Origin: Epichloe hybrida
Taxonomy: Eukaryota; Ascomycota; Sordariomycetes; Hypocreales; Clavicipitaceae
Direction of reading: 5' to 3'
Length of the DNA stretch: 64,000 nucleotides
NCBI GenBank assembly: GCA_019022495.1
Contig: JAFEKR010000005.1
Span: 1,116,001 to 1,180,000 of the forward strand
Shown: in pieces, positions 35,976 to 47,592 of the stretch
Layout: each line of letters starts with the position of its first letter
Position numbering within the stretch: position 1 is the stretch's first letter
Program-made: the position numbers and the translations under genes
The notes under the pieces: model-generated
What the model was told of the DNA's origin: nothing
Database searches by the model: none
What the model saw: the letters and a program-made list of their open reading frames with translations, nothing else

Positions 35976-36237
35976 ATTGTATTACGGAACGTTGGGACAC
36001 GCTGCGAGATGGATCGAGCGTATAATTGGTGCAGCATCTCAGTCCTCGTTGTGAGTTTCGTGAAAGGGAAACCGACGTCGTTGCCACCAAACGAGGTACT
36101 ACTCTTGTTTGAACATGACTGAGATCCCTCCCTCCACGCACAAAAAAAAAAAAGAAAATCTGCTAAGAATATCAGGTTGGCTACTTATTTTGAACGCCTC
36201 CTTCATTTCGCGTACTTTGAAACACCTCCCTCCAACC

Positions 36238-36861
36238 CTAGCTTAGCAGAACGAGAATTACGCTGTCTCCTCGCAGGAACCTGTGTACATCCGAACAGTC
36301 AGCATAAACGATGGCAAACATCCTTTCTTTCTTTGCATCCCTCTTTCTCTCGTCCCCTTCTTCCATCTACGGCAAGACTCACATCTTGCTAATGAACCGG
36401 TCCTTGTTCACTGGTCTGCCCTTTTTCCCATCCGCCAGTCGCGGCGTCTCCGTCCACATCTCCTTGACGTTCTCGAGCACCATGTTGCAGTGCCGGTCGA
36501 AGGCCTTGACGCGCGCGAGGAGCTTGCGGTTGTTGCGGATGGAGATGAGGACCTGGGTGTGCGATCTGACGGCCGTTTGGAGGATCGAGAGGGGGCCCGA
36601 CGTGAACTCGTGCTCTTCGAGCTCGGCGATTTCGTACTCGCTGCTCGGATGGGATGTTGGAATTAGTACTGGGGGGGTTTTTTTCTGATGTCGGCCGTTG
36701 TGCAGAAGGATGGGGGGGGGGGATGGATGCCGTACGTGAGTTCGTTGCGGGGCTTGTTCAGCAGCTCCCTGCGAGAATGTGTGTTAGCTCTTGGCTTCAG
36801 CGATGAGGCCGGGTTTTCTTTCACCGAGGATGTAGACGTACTGGATCTTGGGGTCTGCCAT
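36238..36861 (-). CDS. Small nuclear ribonucleoprotein SmD2 (four exons)
   Basis: Four exons on the minus strand: 36842-36861, 36736-36768, 36383-36640 and 36238-36280. The 20+33+258+43 nt give 117 residues, close to the 118 of the human protein. Junctions: [18 protein letters not shown], then /[12 protein letters not shown], then [16 protein letters not shown]. Introns of 73, 95 and 102 bp use GTACGT, GTACGG and GTGAGT donors. The Sm1 motif is [16 protein letters not shown] with [13 protein letters not shown]; the Sm2 motif is in MFLRGDSVI. SmD2 is a core ring subunit of U1, U2, U4 and U5 snRNPs in the nucleus. The tiny first exons hide it from single-frame searches. Confidence 0.93.
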
Positions 36862-37455
36862 GATGGGAATGTGTCGGTATCGAATGGTAGATTGAGGTTT
36901 TGCACCGACACGCGAACGCGGCCAGTGACCGAGACTCAGAGGGGGTCGAAAAGTTGGAGAGAGGTTGCCTGGGCGTGCGCTCTAATTGGCTGGTGCTTGA
37001 CCAAGTGGGCTTGGCGGTTGTTGGTTTTTTGGCTGCTTTGCAAGAATTCCGTTGACCCCCCTCCCCTTCCTCCGTTAGCAACCCTGTTTGCGTATTGGTT
37101 GTGCAGTCATGTTTCATCACCTGCCGACGGTCGCTACATATAATCATAGCGGAAGTTATGCTCTGGATTGAAAGTATAGCGTAAATCTGTCTCTTGCTGA
37201 TGTGGGTTGTTCTGCGGGACAAGATATCCCTCTTCAGGTCGCATTGGTGCAAGCATCACTAATTGCGTGCACTAGAGAAGCAAATTGCCCTTCAAGTCCC
37301 CTGGTCTCGTCTGATGTTTGGCTGACAGTAGCAGGGGCTACTTGCATCATGGCATTCGGGAGAATAGTAGATGATTAGCTTGAATATTTGGCCGTGGCTG
37401 CCTCTTCTGCTCCTCCGCTCGAAAAAGGCAGGCCATGTTCACGCGTCGGCATCGC

Positions 37456-37500
37456 CATGAATGGATGGATGAATGGATGGATGGATGAATGGATGAAAGG
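37456..37500 (+). repeat. GGAT/GAAT microsatellite
   Basis: A run of ATGGATGGATGAATGG-type tetranucleotide repeats. It lies in the roughly 1-kb gene-free stretch between SmD2 and the SMP-30-like pseudogene. Confidence 0.85.
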
Positions 37501-37873
37501 TTGGCGAATGGCGCTCCTGCTTTACAGCCTGTCCTTGGCCGTAGGACAACTGAGATGGTTGAATAAACGAGACCCATCTCTTTCCTCTACGTGAGAGGAT
37601 AAGGTGCTCACTGCTGTGGCTGGAGCTGATGTGGCGTTGTACAAGGCATCATCACAGAATTCAAACTCAATGAAGTTGCTGAAGTTGGAGAATATTACGC
37701 CAATTTGGCGCTCCGAGTATGAAACGGTTCAAGCTATCTATTTCTGGTCTTTCTTTAAAGCACATGATGAATGGAAAAAAGGACTGATTTAGGCCGATCC
37801 AATAAAGAACAAACATCCTCGTAACTCACGGTTTGTCAACCAGAACATCCTCGAGATTGCTGAGTAGAGAAAG

Positions 37874-38874
37874 CTACAGCCCCGGCTCGAGAGTGATTGC
37901 TGAAATTTTTGCTCCTTCATTCCATCGGACGCCCCAACCCTCCAGATGTTGTACCGTACAGCAGGATGATCCCTGGCCACTCTCCTCCAATAGCAATAGC
38001 AGTAAGGCCCTCCCGTGCAACATCGCTTAATAGCCCCCCTGCCACTATCTTGCTCCCCCCAGTCTTTGCGTCAAAGATGACCGTGTTGTCTGAGCTCGTG
38101 GTGGTATAGATATTCCCTTGACGATCGATGACAAAGTCATCTATGGCGGAAGTGACAATCTTGAATAGGTCGGCAACCAGCTGAGGAACTGCATTCGGGA
38201 CAGGCTTTCTTGATCCCGCGATGGGAACTTTGTACACTTTCAACAACTCGCTGTTCGTCCAATAGAGATGTGACTGGTAGATCTTGAGGCCGTTGACACC
38301 GGTCCAGCCCCATGACGGAGCTTTCAGTTCCTCATGTGACCAGATCCCTTGTTCGAAACGACCACTGGACACATCGAGTCTGCCTATGACACCGGCCGAG
38401 TTGTCGGCAATGAAGACGACGCCAGGGTTGCGTCGGAGCTTGTGATGCCGTTTGCTGCGATGCTGGAGGGCCCCAGGGCTGCAATCCTTCGAAGTCTGAC
38501 CTCGTCATTCCAGAACTGTAAAGTGTACGCTGTGAATTGCCCAGAGACTGGATTTTCAACGCCGCTGAAGTTACCTCCGAAAACCACGTAGCTCTCGAGC
38601 CCACCGATGTCGTGAACCCGCGTGATACCCACGGCAGCGTTGCCGTAAGGCAAAGAGGTTACCAGTTCAAGGGAAGTGTGGCGGGGACGGGGGTTTTTCA
38701 CAGTCCATATGTTTGGTTCTGACAAAGCTGCGTTGCTAGAATGGGTCCATTTGGGCGCACGAGAATGTTTTCCAGCCATGTTCCGTCGGCAAGTTGCCCC
38801 AACGTACGACGACGAGGGGTTCCGGCCGACACAATGGCTGCGAAACAGGCTGATATGACTGCAGAGAAGAGCAT
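37874..38874 (-). pseudogene. SMP-30/gluconolactonase-like secreted protein, broken
   Basis: The minus-strand ATG at 38872-38874 opens a signal peptide (MLFSAVISACFAAIVSAGTP). It continues LADGTWLENILVRPNGPILA, typical of fungal six-bladed beta-propeller proteins. A shift near 38.71 kb moves to SEPNIWTVKNPRPRHTSLEL. Another near 38.43 kb moves to NPGVVFIADNSAGVIGRLDV and WGWTGVNGLKIYQSHLYWTN. A third near 37.93 kb gives the natural end EGAKISAITLEPGL and stop at 37874-37876. Three frameshifts with no obvious splice signals make it a pseudogene. Relatives are lactonase-like secreted proteins, often next to secondary-metabolite or effector genes; no partner is visible here. Confidence 0.75.
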
Positions 38875-39186
38875 TGTTTCGAGTTCGATGAATTGGCAGA
38901 TGGGAAACAGGAAGGTAAGAGTCTTGAAGTCATAAGGTGAATTTACAGGGATTCAAGCGCCGTGAAAAGATGCATCATCTCAAGTGTACCGAGTAAATCA
39001 GCAATACGGACTAATGTAGTTCATAAGGTACCTCTCGATTCCAGTCCCGGTCTCAAGCGGATAGCTGATTGGCTCAACTCCCCCCCCTGTTGATACCGCC
39101 GCTGGCAGGGTGCAGCGCCAATTCGTCAGGGATGCCCGCCGCTAGACCCACTTGCCGTTTATTTCTTCAGGTCTGATTTCTTTCAT

Positions 39187-39195
39187 GGGGCCAGC
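39187..39195 (+). repeat. 9-bp target duplication, left (GGGGCCAGC)
   Basis: Identical to 43238-43246, flanking the 4,042-bp MULE. Confidence 0.9.
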
Positions 39196-40019
39196 GGACG
39201 CCTAAACACGCATCTGTCAAAAATTAATTACACATCTGCCGTTAGTCCTAATCGGGATAGACGACCCGCCCACCTGTTTTTGGTGTGGCTCGCGTCCATT
39301 AATCTTCGTAGCTATAGCAACAATTAATATTGCCGTATCTCACCGCCTATTATAATACAGCCCGTATTATCACAGGCAAACCAACCCACAACCTCTTAAC
39401 ATTACACATCGCAACACTATAATAATTACTTCCTTTTATTCTTCCGCTATTATATTATTCCTAGAGATATAGCTATTCTACTTTACCGCAGAAGCTGTGA
39501 TTAATACTATTTAAAATGTGCAAGTAAGTAAGGGATTTATTATAGTTAAGTCTAGTGGTAGTTATTCATAGCAAACTAGTAAGAGAGATTTATTTAACTT
39601 TAATATTAGCATAGCGGCTAATACAGGCCTTTTAGCACTAATGCAGGCATCTATAAAACCTCCTTACGAAAATTACAATACCCTTTTATCACGCAAGTAT
39701 GATATAATTAACATAAGAAAGTGTGGGTTCCTTTAGTTAAGCAAAACCTATATAATCATAATCTGGTTATTTCTCTATTAGATTCTAGTATACTATAACT
39801 TTAAAGTTAAGAGAAATTCAGCCTTTTGCTCCTTTAGATAAAGGTAAAAAACCTTAGCAAGCTTAGTATATTATTAATAAAGTAAATTACAGGCTAAATT
39901 ATGTAGGAGCACCCTAAGGTCTATATTACTAGCCTGGATGTTTTTTATATCTAGTATTAGCTACGCCTTATATAATATTACCTAGGAATATTAACACAAA
40001 AATTTATTAATCTTCTTAA

Positions 40020-41420
40020 AGATAACAACTGTATTTTCTATAAGGCGATCTTTTAGGGTGTTTCTAGAAAGCTTTTGCGAGCGTTCTAGGTATATAAGGA
40101 TTTAATTTAGTAATGGAAGCAAAATCCAGAGCTATTATAGATAGATAACACATATAAGGTTAACCACTTTAATCTGCCCTTATTACAAGTCACTAGCATT
40201 ATATCTCTATATATAATATTTAGTGTTGCTTTTAGCCTTACTACTAAAGAGGACTATAAGGCTTATACTTAGCTTTTAAGGCATCTTAAGCTAGCTATAG
40301 AGGCCGCTAGCATTGAAATGCCATGTGTTGTTATCACGGATTTTAATAAAGCTCTTAAATCTAGCCTTTAAACCACCTTCCTGTCATTATAGCAGCAGAT
40401 ATGTAAGTAGTATTTACTATGGAATATTATAATAAATATTGTAAAGAAGTAGAAAGGAAACCTTAATAACTATAATATCCTTAAACCGCTAGCGTGTATA
40501 AGAGCGCCAAAATCACGCTAGGCACGCCCTTATAATAACCACGTTAATGAAGCTAACTAACCTTAGAATAATAATAAAGATTATATTATAGGGCTTAGTT
40601 CTAAGCTAGCAGAGATAGCCACTGTATTAGACTAATCTATTACAGAGGCCCTTAGTAAGCCTATTCTTTATAAGATTAAAGATACACTACTTACAGCTTC
40701 TGGCATTTATAATGCGTAGTGATTTATGCTATTTGCGCCTACTGAGGCTAATTTTTTAAAGCATTAGGATAAGCTCTAAGACTGATTTAAAGAGCAGGAT
40801 AGTAAGTTTAAGCCTAGTAATCCTAACTAGAAGAACCCTTACTAACCTTACTCCTAGTGATTATTGTATACCTTGATTTAACATATCTACCATAGCGTTA
40901 TAAATAGGCCGCATTTACTATGGACCTAAACCGAAATTTCGGAATATTAAGTACATCTTATATAGAGGGATCCCATAGCCACTTAAAGGTATCTTATAAG
41001 CTATAATTTGTTAATTTATATATCCTCCACGAACATATCTAGCAGCTTGTTTAGAGCTACTGCGCTGCCTTTTCCGCGAAATTTAAGAAGTAACTAAAGA
41101 GCTGCTAAATTAATTAGGATAACTACCTAATTACTTACCCTTTAGCCTATAAATTAGGCTGGTTTCTAATAAATTAGGTTATCTAGTAATATTAGAAGGT
41201 AAAGGATGAAGAAGAAGGCAAAGCGCCTAGGACCTTATGTAGTTATAAGTTTATAGTATAGTTTAGAATCCCTTATAGCTATATAATTGCTACTATACTA
41301 GAGAGTGGTAGTAAGCTTCTTATAACTTACTTTAACTGTTACTAGTGGCTAAAGCTAATTACTAATAAATAAGAGGCTTAAATTACTACTATTATTAAGC
41401 CTAACCCTGATAATATAGGC
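40020..41420 (+). pseudogene. MULE transposase relic
   Basis: An approximate span. The DNTYK and ITDF..AL motifs are in one frame, and AT-rich debris with frequent TAG/TAA continues to about 41.4 kb. MULE transposases are DDE enzymes that cut at inverted ends and make 9-bp duplications, matching the flanks seen here. Exact ends cannot be set. Confidence 0.7.
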
Positions 41421-41580
41421 AGGCGACGGCAGGCCTGTAATGGCCCTGCTATATTACTAGGCTAAGTTTTAAATACAGGGAGAATCTATAATGCTTTAGA
41501 ATAGTCTTATATACTAGCTAGGGCAAGAGACCGATCTATTATTAAGCTTACTACATCACAGGTATCACAAGCATCATAGG

Positions 41581-42667
41581 CAGAGCATTGTTGTATTGTA
41601 TTGTATTGTATTTTTTGGCCCTTCGATGTATTGTATTGTATTGTATTGCCCTATGTATTGTATTGTGTATTGTATTACCTAGGAAAAGCTTATAAAGAAA
41701 AGTTAAAATATTATGTAAAGAATAATCATAATATATATACTATTTTTTTAATATTAAGTAAATAAATAAATAAGCTTTAAAAGTAAGTTTAATTATTTAT
41801 ATTACTTTTAGCTTACTTACTTAGTTATATAGTGTTTCTTAAAGTGGGTCTAAAAGTGGGTCTTGTTAAACACTAAAAACCAAGTATAATCCCTTTCTAT
41901 AGTTATATAACTTTAGCTAAGAAGAGGAGGATATATAAAAGTGGGTCTAAAAGTGGGTCCTATTAGTTATACTATAAACCTAGTATTATCTCTTTACTTA
42001 GTTATATAATTCTAGCTAAAAAGAAATATATATACAAAAGTGGGTCTAAAAGTAGGTCTTATTAGTTATACTATAAACATAATAATCTCTTTACTTAGTT
42101 ATGTAATTTTAGTTAAAAAGAGAGAAATATACTAAAGTAAGTCTTATAGTTATATTAGGACTTACTTTCTATTAGTATAAAATTATAAATAGTATAATAT
42201 TAAAAACATAAAAAAGAAAGGAATTTTATTTTATTAATATTTTAAAAAACCTTTAAATACTAAATAATTAATAAGTCTAGCTTTTTCTATAGTAATTTAC
42301 TTATAAATACTTATATTTATATTATATTAATTTATTACTTATTTATTTTTAATTAAACTTTAACACTAATAATATTTTAAGTTATATAAGTAATAGAAGT
42401 AATATATATATATAAGCTATTATAAGCTATTATAAGCTATTATAAGCTATTATATTAACTATATATACCTTATAATTAAGGAATTTACTTAAAACTAAAA
42501 AAAAAGAAAAAAAATACAAAACAATACAAATAATACATGTATTGTATTGTATTGTAAAATTTTGGATGTATTGTATTGTGTAATGTATTGTATTGTATTG
42601 TATTGTCAATACAATACAATACAATACACAATACATCAAATGTATTGTATTGTATTGCAATGCTCTG
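41581..42667. mobile_element. hAT-type non-autonomous element, 1,087 bp
   Basis: The ends are perfect 10-bp inverted repeats (CAGAGCATTG / CAATGCTCTG). They are flanked by a perfect 8-bp duplication ATCATAGG (41573-41580 and 42668-42675), the hallmark of hAT transposons. Both ends carry arrays of the pentamer TATTG (41590-41690 and 42539-42655). The interior has about three 97-99-bp tandem units. There is no transposase. Confidence 0.9.
41841..42165 (+). repeat. 97-99-bp tandem repeat, about 3.3 units
   Basis: Units begin AAAGTGGGTCTAAAAGTGGG at 41841, 41938 and 42037, and a decayed one at 42134 (AAAGTAAGTC). Each continues with a TTAGTTATATAA-like segment. Confidence 0.85.
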
Positions 42668-43237
42668 ATCATAGGTAACATAATCGCAAGCATTAACAGC
42701 TTTAGGCTATGGTGATAGAGGTAGGGGCAGGGCCATAATATCGTTAGCTTTAGGCCGCGGCGGAATTACACGCCGTGGCCGCGGCCTATAGTGTAACACG
42801 CTTGCTAGTATTGCTACGCAAGTTAACGCCCTTTTTAACGCTATTATAAACTTACAACAAGCTACTATAACAGCGTTTTTATTATCATAACCACAGGTCT
42901 TAGGAAATCCCTTAATATAGTTAGTTAAAGGAGACCTTACCTCTACAACGCCTATATTTATACTAACACTAAGTTAATCCTTCTCTAATAATCCCTCTAA
43001 GGAGCCTAGTAGTTAACTATAATTTATTTCCTATAATCCGCTAGCAACATAACCACAATAGCTTTAATAATATTAACATCTTAACACCTATTATAGGCAT
43101 TGTAATTGACTCTTAATAATGCTACGAAGATTAATAGACGCGAGCCACACCAAAAACAGGTGGGCGGGTCGTCCATCCCGATTAGGACTAACGGCAGATG
43201 CGTAATCAATTTTTGACAGATGCGTGTTTAGATGTCC

Positions 43238-43246
43238 GGGGCCAGC
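43238..43246 (+). repeat. 9-bp target duplication, right (GGGGCCAGC)
   Basis: The partner of 39187-39195. Confidence 0.9.
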
Positions 43247-43989
43247 TACCTAAACCTTGTTTCGACCTCGGAACCGAGAGCGAGCGCTGCATCACGAGGC
43301 AGCCCGACTGACCGATAGCCGGGTACTCGGCTCACTCGTTGCGGCGAGATGCACAGACGTCGTTGTGTGGGCAGGTGCTCGCTGCTGGCTGGAGCTTGGT
43401 AAATGCCAACCCCCCATCCCGCATCGCACTGCGACTTGGATTGGTTTCACAAGTTCACAACCAGCGACAGCAAGTATTCACACAAACGTTCAAATGACGG
43501 AACTCGACGACCTCCACTTCATCCACTTTGCGGAGTCGGGCTTCAAATTTGTTGTTGGCTCTGGGCTGCAACACGTGGTGTCACGACTCACGACTCACAA
43601 TGGCCTTTGGGTTGCTTGGCGCATCCACATATGACGGAGCGTGCAGAAAAAATGTTGGTCTTGGCACATGGCAGTGTGATTCTGTTGAAGAGCCTTGTCC
43701 CAGCAACTTCATGGGTACGTTGTGTAACCGAGAGTACATAACTCGGTTACAGCTCTGGCCGAGATTCCCTGAGAGTAAGTACCTTGTGAGAATCCGTGCA
43801 ACGTTTCTGAGTTCCGGCAAGTTCCCAATGGTTGTTGCTGGGCCTTTGTTCTTGTCTTTCTGATACCATCCCACTTGTGAAATCCAATACTACTTCCAGT
43901 ACTAACTACGTTAACAGCCCTCTGTTGCCGTTTGGTCGCTCATTCAGCTTCATCTCCTGCTGCGCTTTGACGACGACGACAACTTAGCC
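43247..43989. other. Upstream region with possible gene debris
   Basis: One plus-strand frame (43528-43863) contains a Cys-spaced stretch, ACRKNVGLGTWQCDSVEEPC, that reads like a secreted protein fragment. No start, signal or family can be defined. It may be a remnant or chance. Confidence 0.3.
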
Positions 43990-46900
43990 ATGGCTACTCA
44001 TCACTCGTTCTCGGTTCACTCTCTTTCGCTCTCGTTTCTGCTGTCGTCTGTTCTCATTACATTTGTCTTGGTATTCGGTCAACATGGCCATACCGTATCC
44101 GACTCAAGTCTTCGCAGGACTGACGCGGGAGGCGGCCAAGACATGGGTCATGGAGCTGCAATATTCCATAGCAAGACGATAGAGGAAGCGAAGTCACTTA
44201 TTGAGCAGACTTTGCAATTTTTACGAGAAATCAACAGGAACCGCCTGCAAAACCCACGGTTGAATAAATTGGAGTTCCCACCAGCCGTGACACCAGACGC
44301 GTCACATCTGGTTTCCCTTGTCCGCGAAGGAAGTTGGAGAAGAGACACAACAAACTCCACTGCCGCCGATTACTTTGTACCTGATAAGTTGATCCGCGCT
44401 GCAGCAATAGTTGCCGAGCTCACCAAGCATCGCACTGCGAGTACGGAACAGCAACAAGCCACTGTGGCATCTCTCAAGGCGCGGCATTGGTCGGCAAAGG
44501 ATGACGCGAACCATTCTCTTTTGCTCTTTTGAAAGCGACATGCCGGCGAGTTTTGGATGGAGACGAAGAATATGAAAGGTCGCGCAACTTATGCTGGAGA
44601 CACTTACGAGGTGCCGCCCAATCCCTCCTGAGTCCCTGCGACAAGCCCCAGCTTTTAGCTAGTTTTGGTGGCTCATTAAGAATCTTGCAGGTTTTTCGCA
44701 ATGTTCGCGACTATGGCGCAAAGGGAGACGGTGTTGCTGATGACACCGCGGTTTATCAATCGCGCTGTCAGCGATGGCGATAGGTGCGGGCGTCTATGCG
44801 GATCAAGCACCGAAAAGCCAGCAGTGATTTACTTTCCCAGTGGCACGTATCTATGAAGCCGGGGATGACCCAGCAGGTTCGAGCTTGCCATCTCCCCAAA
44901 GCTGGAATGAATTTGCTAACGAATTGTCTTCCAGAGCATCTTCATGGAGAATGGAAGTGGTGGTTCCATGTCGGAGCTGTACTTTCAGGGAGGCAACCTC
45001 GGGTAAGACGGCGCCGTCATCCTTGCTTGTCTCTCCTTCTCAAGCGTCTAGGCATGTAGCAAGACAATATCATGCCGCCACTGGATGTTGCTCCGAGAAC
45101 GGCTGTTGAGACCAACGTTCCTGAACTGACCTCGGCCTCGTCGTCAGAGCATATTTCGGTAATCAACAACTTACGAATCGAACTCTAGTGTTCTCCGATT
45201 GTAAGACGGCGGTTCAAATTCACTGGGATTGGGCGTGGTCGATGCATAACATTGCCATCATCGGATCAAAGGACCTATCGCAAACAGGAACAGTCATTGT
45301 CGGTGGCGTTAGTGAACGTTTCCATCACCAAAACACATGTACGACGAAATCTGATTGACATTCTGGGAGGTTTTTTTCGGTACAGGCGGGGGGTCCAGGT
45401 GGCACCGGTCAAGGAGCTACTGGCTCATTCGTGCTTCTTGACTCCAAGTTCACCGATCTGAACGTCGGGATTCGCACAAGTCTGCTGCAAGAGAACTCAA
45501 CGTCAATGATGGCGCAGAACTGCAGATTCCAGAGAACCAAGACAATTCTCTAGGACGTCGTCACGGACGCCGAGCTGATCCCGGGAGGGGAGGACAAGGT
45601 TGTCGAGTCTTGGGGGTTCGGAAAAATGGTCCACAAGGATGTCAAAACGTCGCAGTTCCAGAGCGGAAAGAACATACCGGCAGCGAACAGGACGAGCGGC
45701 CTGACTGTTTCGCCGTTCGGCAACATCTTTTCTCGAAGCGCGCCCACGTATCAGGACGTTCCCGGATCGAGTTTCATCAGCATCAAGTCGATGGGCGCCA
45801 AGGGCGACCATGCGTCAGATGACACAGCCACCATCAACCGGGTTCTGAGGCATGCGGCAAACGCTGGATCCACAGCGTTTTTCTCCTACGACGCCTACGT
45901 CGTTTCGGACACGATCAATATCCCAGTGGGCTCGAGAATCGTCGGCCAAGTCTGGCCGATGCTTATCGGCGTGGGCGCGAAATTCCAAGATGAGCAGCAG
46001 CCGAGGCCTGTGGTCAGAGTGGGGAAGCCTGGAGACTCGGGTGTTGTCGAGATATCTGACATGCTGTTCACGGCATACGCAGGCTTAGTTGGTGCGGTAG
46101 TCGTTGAGTGGAACGTTCGCGAGAGTACTCAAGGATCGGCGGCCATGTGGAGTACGTACAAGCAAGTTGACTCATCTCAGATCTGATTTGATCTGCCCGC
46201 CGAGTTGTTCCCAAGCTAATCAATCCTGTTGTCACGTCACGTCACGTCACTGGTCAGACTCACCCATCAGAGTTGGAGGCACCGGCAAGAGCGGCTTGCA
46301 AGCTCGTGATTGCCCGCAATACACGGGCAGAGTTAACAGACACTGCATTGGGGCAACTCTGCTTCTATATCTTACACGTTCCTCGAGCGCATATCTCGAG
46401 AACATCTGGGCATGGACGGCTGGTGAGACAGACTGTAGTAACGTTGCCGCCACCACGTCGCTGACGACGATCTAGCTCGTGACCTAGACGTCACCGAACA
46501 GACCCAGATCGATGTTTACGTTGGAAGAGGAAATGGATTCCGTTGACGCAGTCAAACTTTGACACATACACGGTTACGGGGATACATCTAACATTTGTAT
46601 GTTGCCCCAAAATGGATACTCATTGAGAGCCGCAAGCCGACATGGCTCTGGGGGACAGCTTCGGAGCACAACGTCCTGTATCAATACCAGCTGTCCAATG
46701 CCAAAAACATCTTCCTCGGCATGATGCAGACAGAAACGCCGTATTATGAGCCCAGCCCTCGCGCGCCCACCCCGTTCGCCACCGGCATCTTCCCAAACGA
46801 CCCCGCCTTCGAGGACTGTTCTGCGACGGACCTGAGATGCGCCATGGCGTGAGCTCTCCGGATCGTTGACTCGACGGGAATCCATGTATACAGCGCAGGG

Positions 46901-47124
46901 CTGTACAGTTTCTTCTCAAACTACTCCCAAGCTTGCCTTGGCAGTCCAGATTGAGCAGAGCTCCAACGTCTGGATATACTCACTCGCCACCAAGGCGATG
47001 AAGCAAATGGTAAGCCCCGTGAAGTCACCCGCCACGCCAGCCGCGGAGAACCAGAACGGGTTTCTGTCATCCCTTGTTGCCTAGCTGGCCGGGTCGGAAG
47101 AGGAAACCGGCAAGCCGCCCTTGC
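43990..47124 (+). pseudogene. GH55 beta-1,3-glucanase gene, heavily broken
   Basis: The ATG at 43990 opens a signal/anchor segment and a 180-codon frame ending in TGA at 44530-44532. The same frame continues GEFWMETKNMKGRATYAG, then an intron (about 44609-44691) into VFRNVRDYGAKGDGVADDTA, the start of the first GH55 beta-helix. A shift at about 44.75 kb leads to EKPAVIYFPSGTYL. Later pieces are FMENGSGGSMSELYFQGGN, AYFGNQQLTNRTLVFSDCKT with WDWAWSMHNIAIIG, SFISIKSMGAKGDHASDDTA (second helix), RTSLLQENSTSMM, AYLENIWAWTAGE and NAKNIFLGMMQTETPYYEPS, in at least three frames. GH55 enzymes are secreted exo- or endo-laminarinases. The many frameshifts rule out activity; stops such as TAG at 45551 add to the damage. 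Confidence 0.85.
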
Positions 47125-47534
47125 ATCATGTATCATGATGATGGGAATTGGCTACGGAGACCACAAGATTAAGCCGCCCAGCAACGCTCGTGTAGCCCCC
47201 GCGGAACCACGTTGAATTGTGACGGATGGTAATATCAGCACTTGCACCAGATGTAATATTTAACGCCTCTGAATCTGTTAGATAAGAATCTGTCAAAAGA
47301 GATAATAATAAATTAGGGACTGATATAACAGGCGAGGGGCTTGAAAAACAAGGTTAAAAGGCGTGCTTATTATATAATGTTATGATAAAGATATAAGTGT
47401 AGTGTCAAAATTATTAAGTAAGGCTAGTAAGAATTATTTACGTGGCTATGCTCTTTTTTAAAAACAAAGGATATATCTTCTCTATATAATTTAGTGGGAA
47501 GATACATAAGTGGGGTTTTCAGACGAAATAGGAA
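47125..47534. other. AT-rich spacer
   Basis: No gene. It becomes AT-rich from 47260, which resembles the interior of the MULE family whose right end follows at 47.59 kb. A matching left end was not found. Confidence 0.4.
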
Positions 47535-47592
47535 AAGCGGCGGATGCACATTCAATTTTTGACGGATGCGCGTTTAGTTGCCCCCGCATAAG
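47535..47592. mobile_element. Right terminus of a GGACATC-family MULE
   Basis: Sequence GCGGATGCACATTCAATTTT, then GACGGATGCGCGTTTAG and TTGCCC, matches the right end of the element at 39196-43237 (GCAGATGCGTAATCAATTTT, then GACAGATGCGTGTTTAG). It lies directly against the chromovirus fragment. Only this end is recognisable. Confidence 0.6.

Larger units (their letters stand above)
39196..43237 (+). mobile_element. Mutator-like element (MULE), 4,042 bp, RIP-damaged
   Basis: Terminal inverted repeats of 117 bp (39196-39312 and 43121-43237) begin GGAC and are about 95% identical. They are flanked by a perfect 9-bp duplication. The interior holds a plus-strand transposase relic: MDNTYKVNHFNLPLLQVT-like at 40.14 kb and VVITDFNKAL at 40.33 kb (codons 40144 and 40339, same frame). 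Both are conserved stretches of fungal MULE transposases containing catalytic Asp residues. Many TAA/TAG codons block it. A hAT-type element (41581-42667) is inserted in the 3' half. Confidence 0.9.

Noticed and set aside
36283..36688. Plus-strand frames of about 125 codons
   Set aside because: Antisense of SmD2 exon 3; the minus-strand Sm motifs are decisive.
37456..37500. GGAT microsatellite as a possible regulatory array
   Set aside because: Short simple repeat without a recognisable binding-site pattern.
41581..42667. Regular repeats as a CRISPR array
   Set aside because: Pentamer and 97-bp tandem units lack unique spacers; the host is a fungus and the flanks show a hAT-type duplication.
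42430..42693. Minus-strand 87-codon open frame
   Set aside because: Created by the pentamer arrays of the hAT-type element; repetitive Ile/Tyr/Leu composition, not a gene.
47200..47240. GCGGAACCACGTTGAATTGT as the left end of the MULE whose right end is at 47.59 kb
   Set aside because: It resembles the right end in direct, not inverted, orientation and lacks a matching 9-bp duplication.
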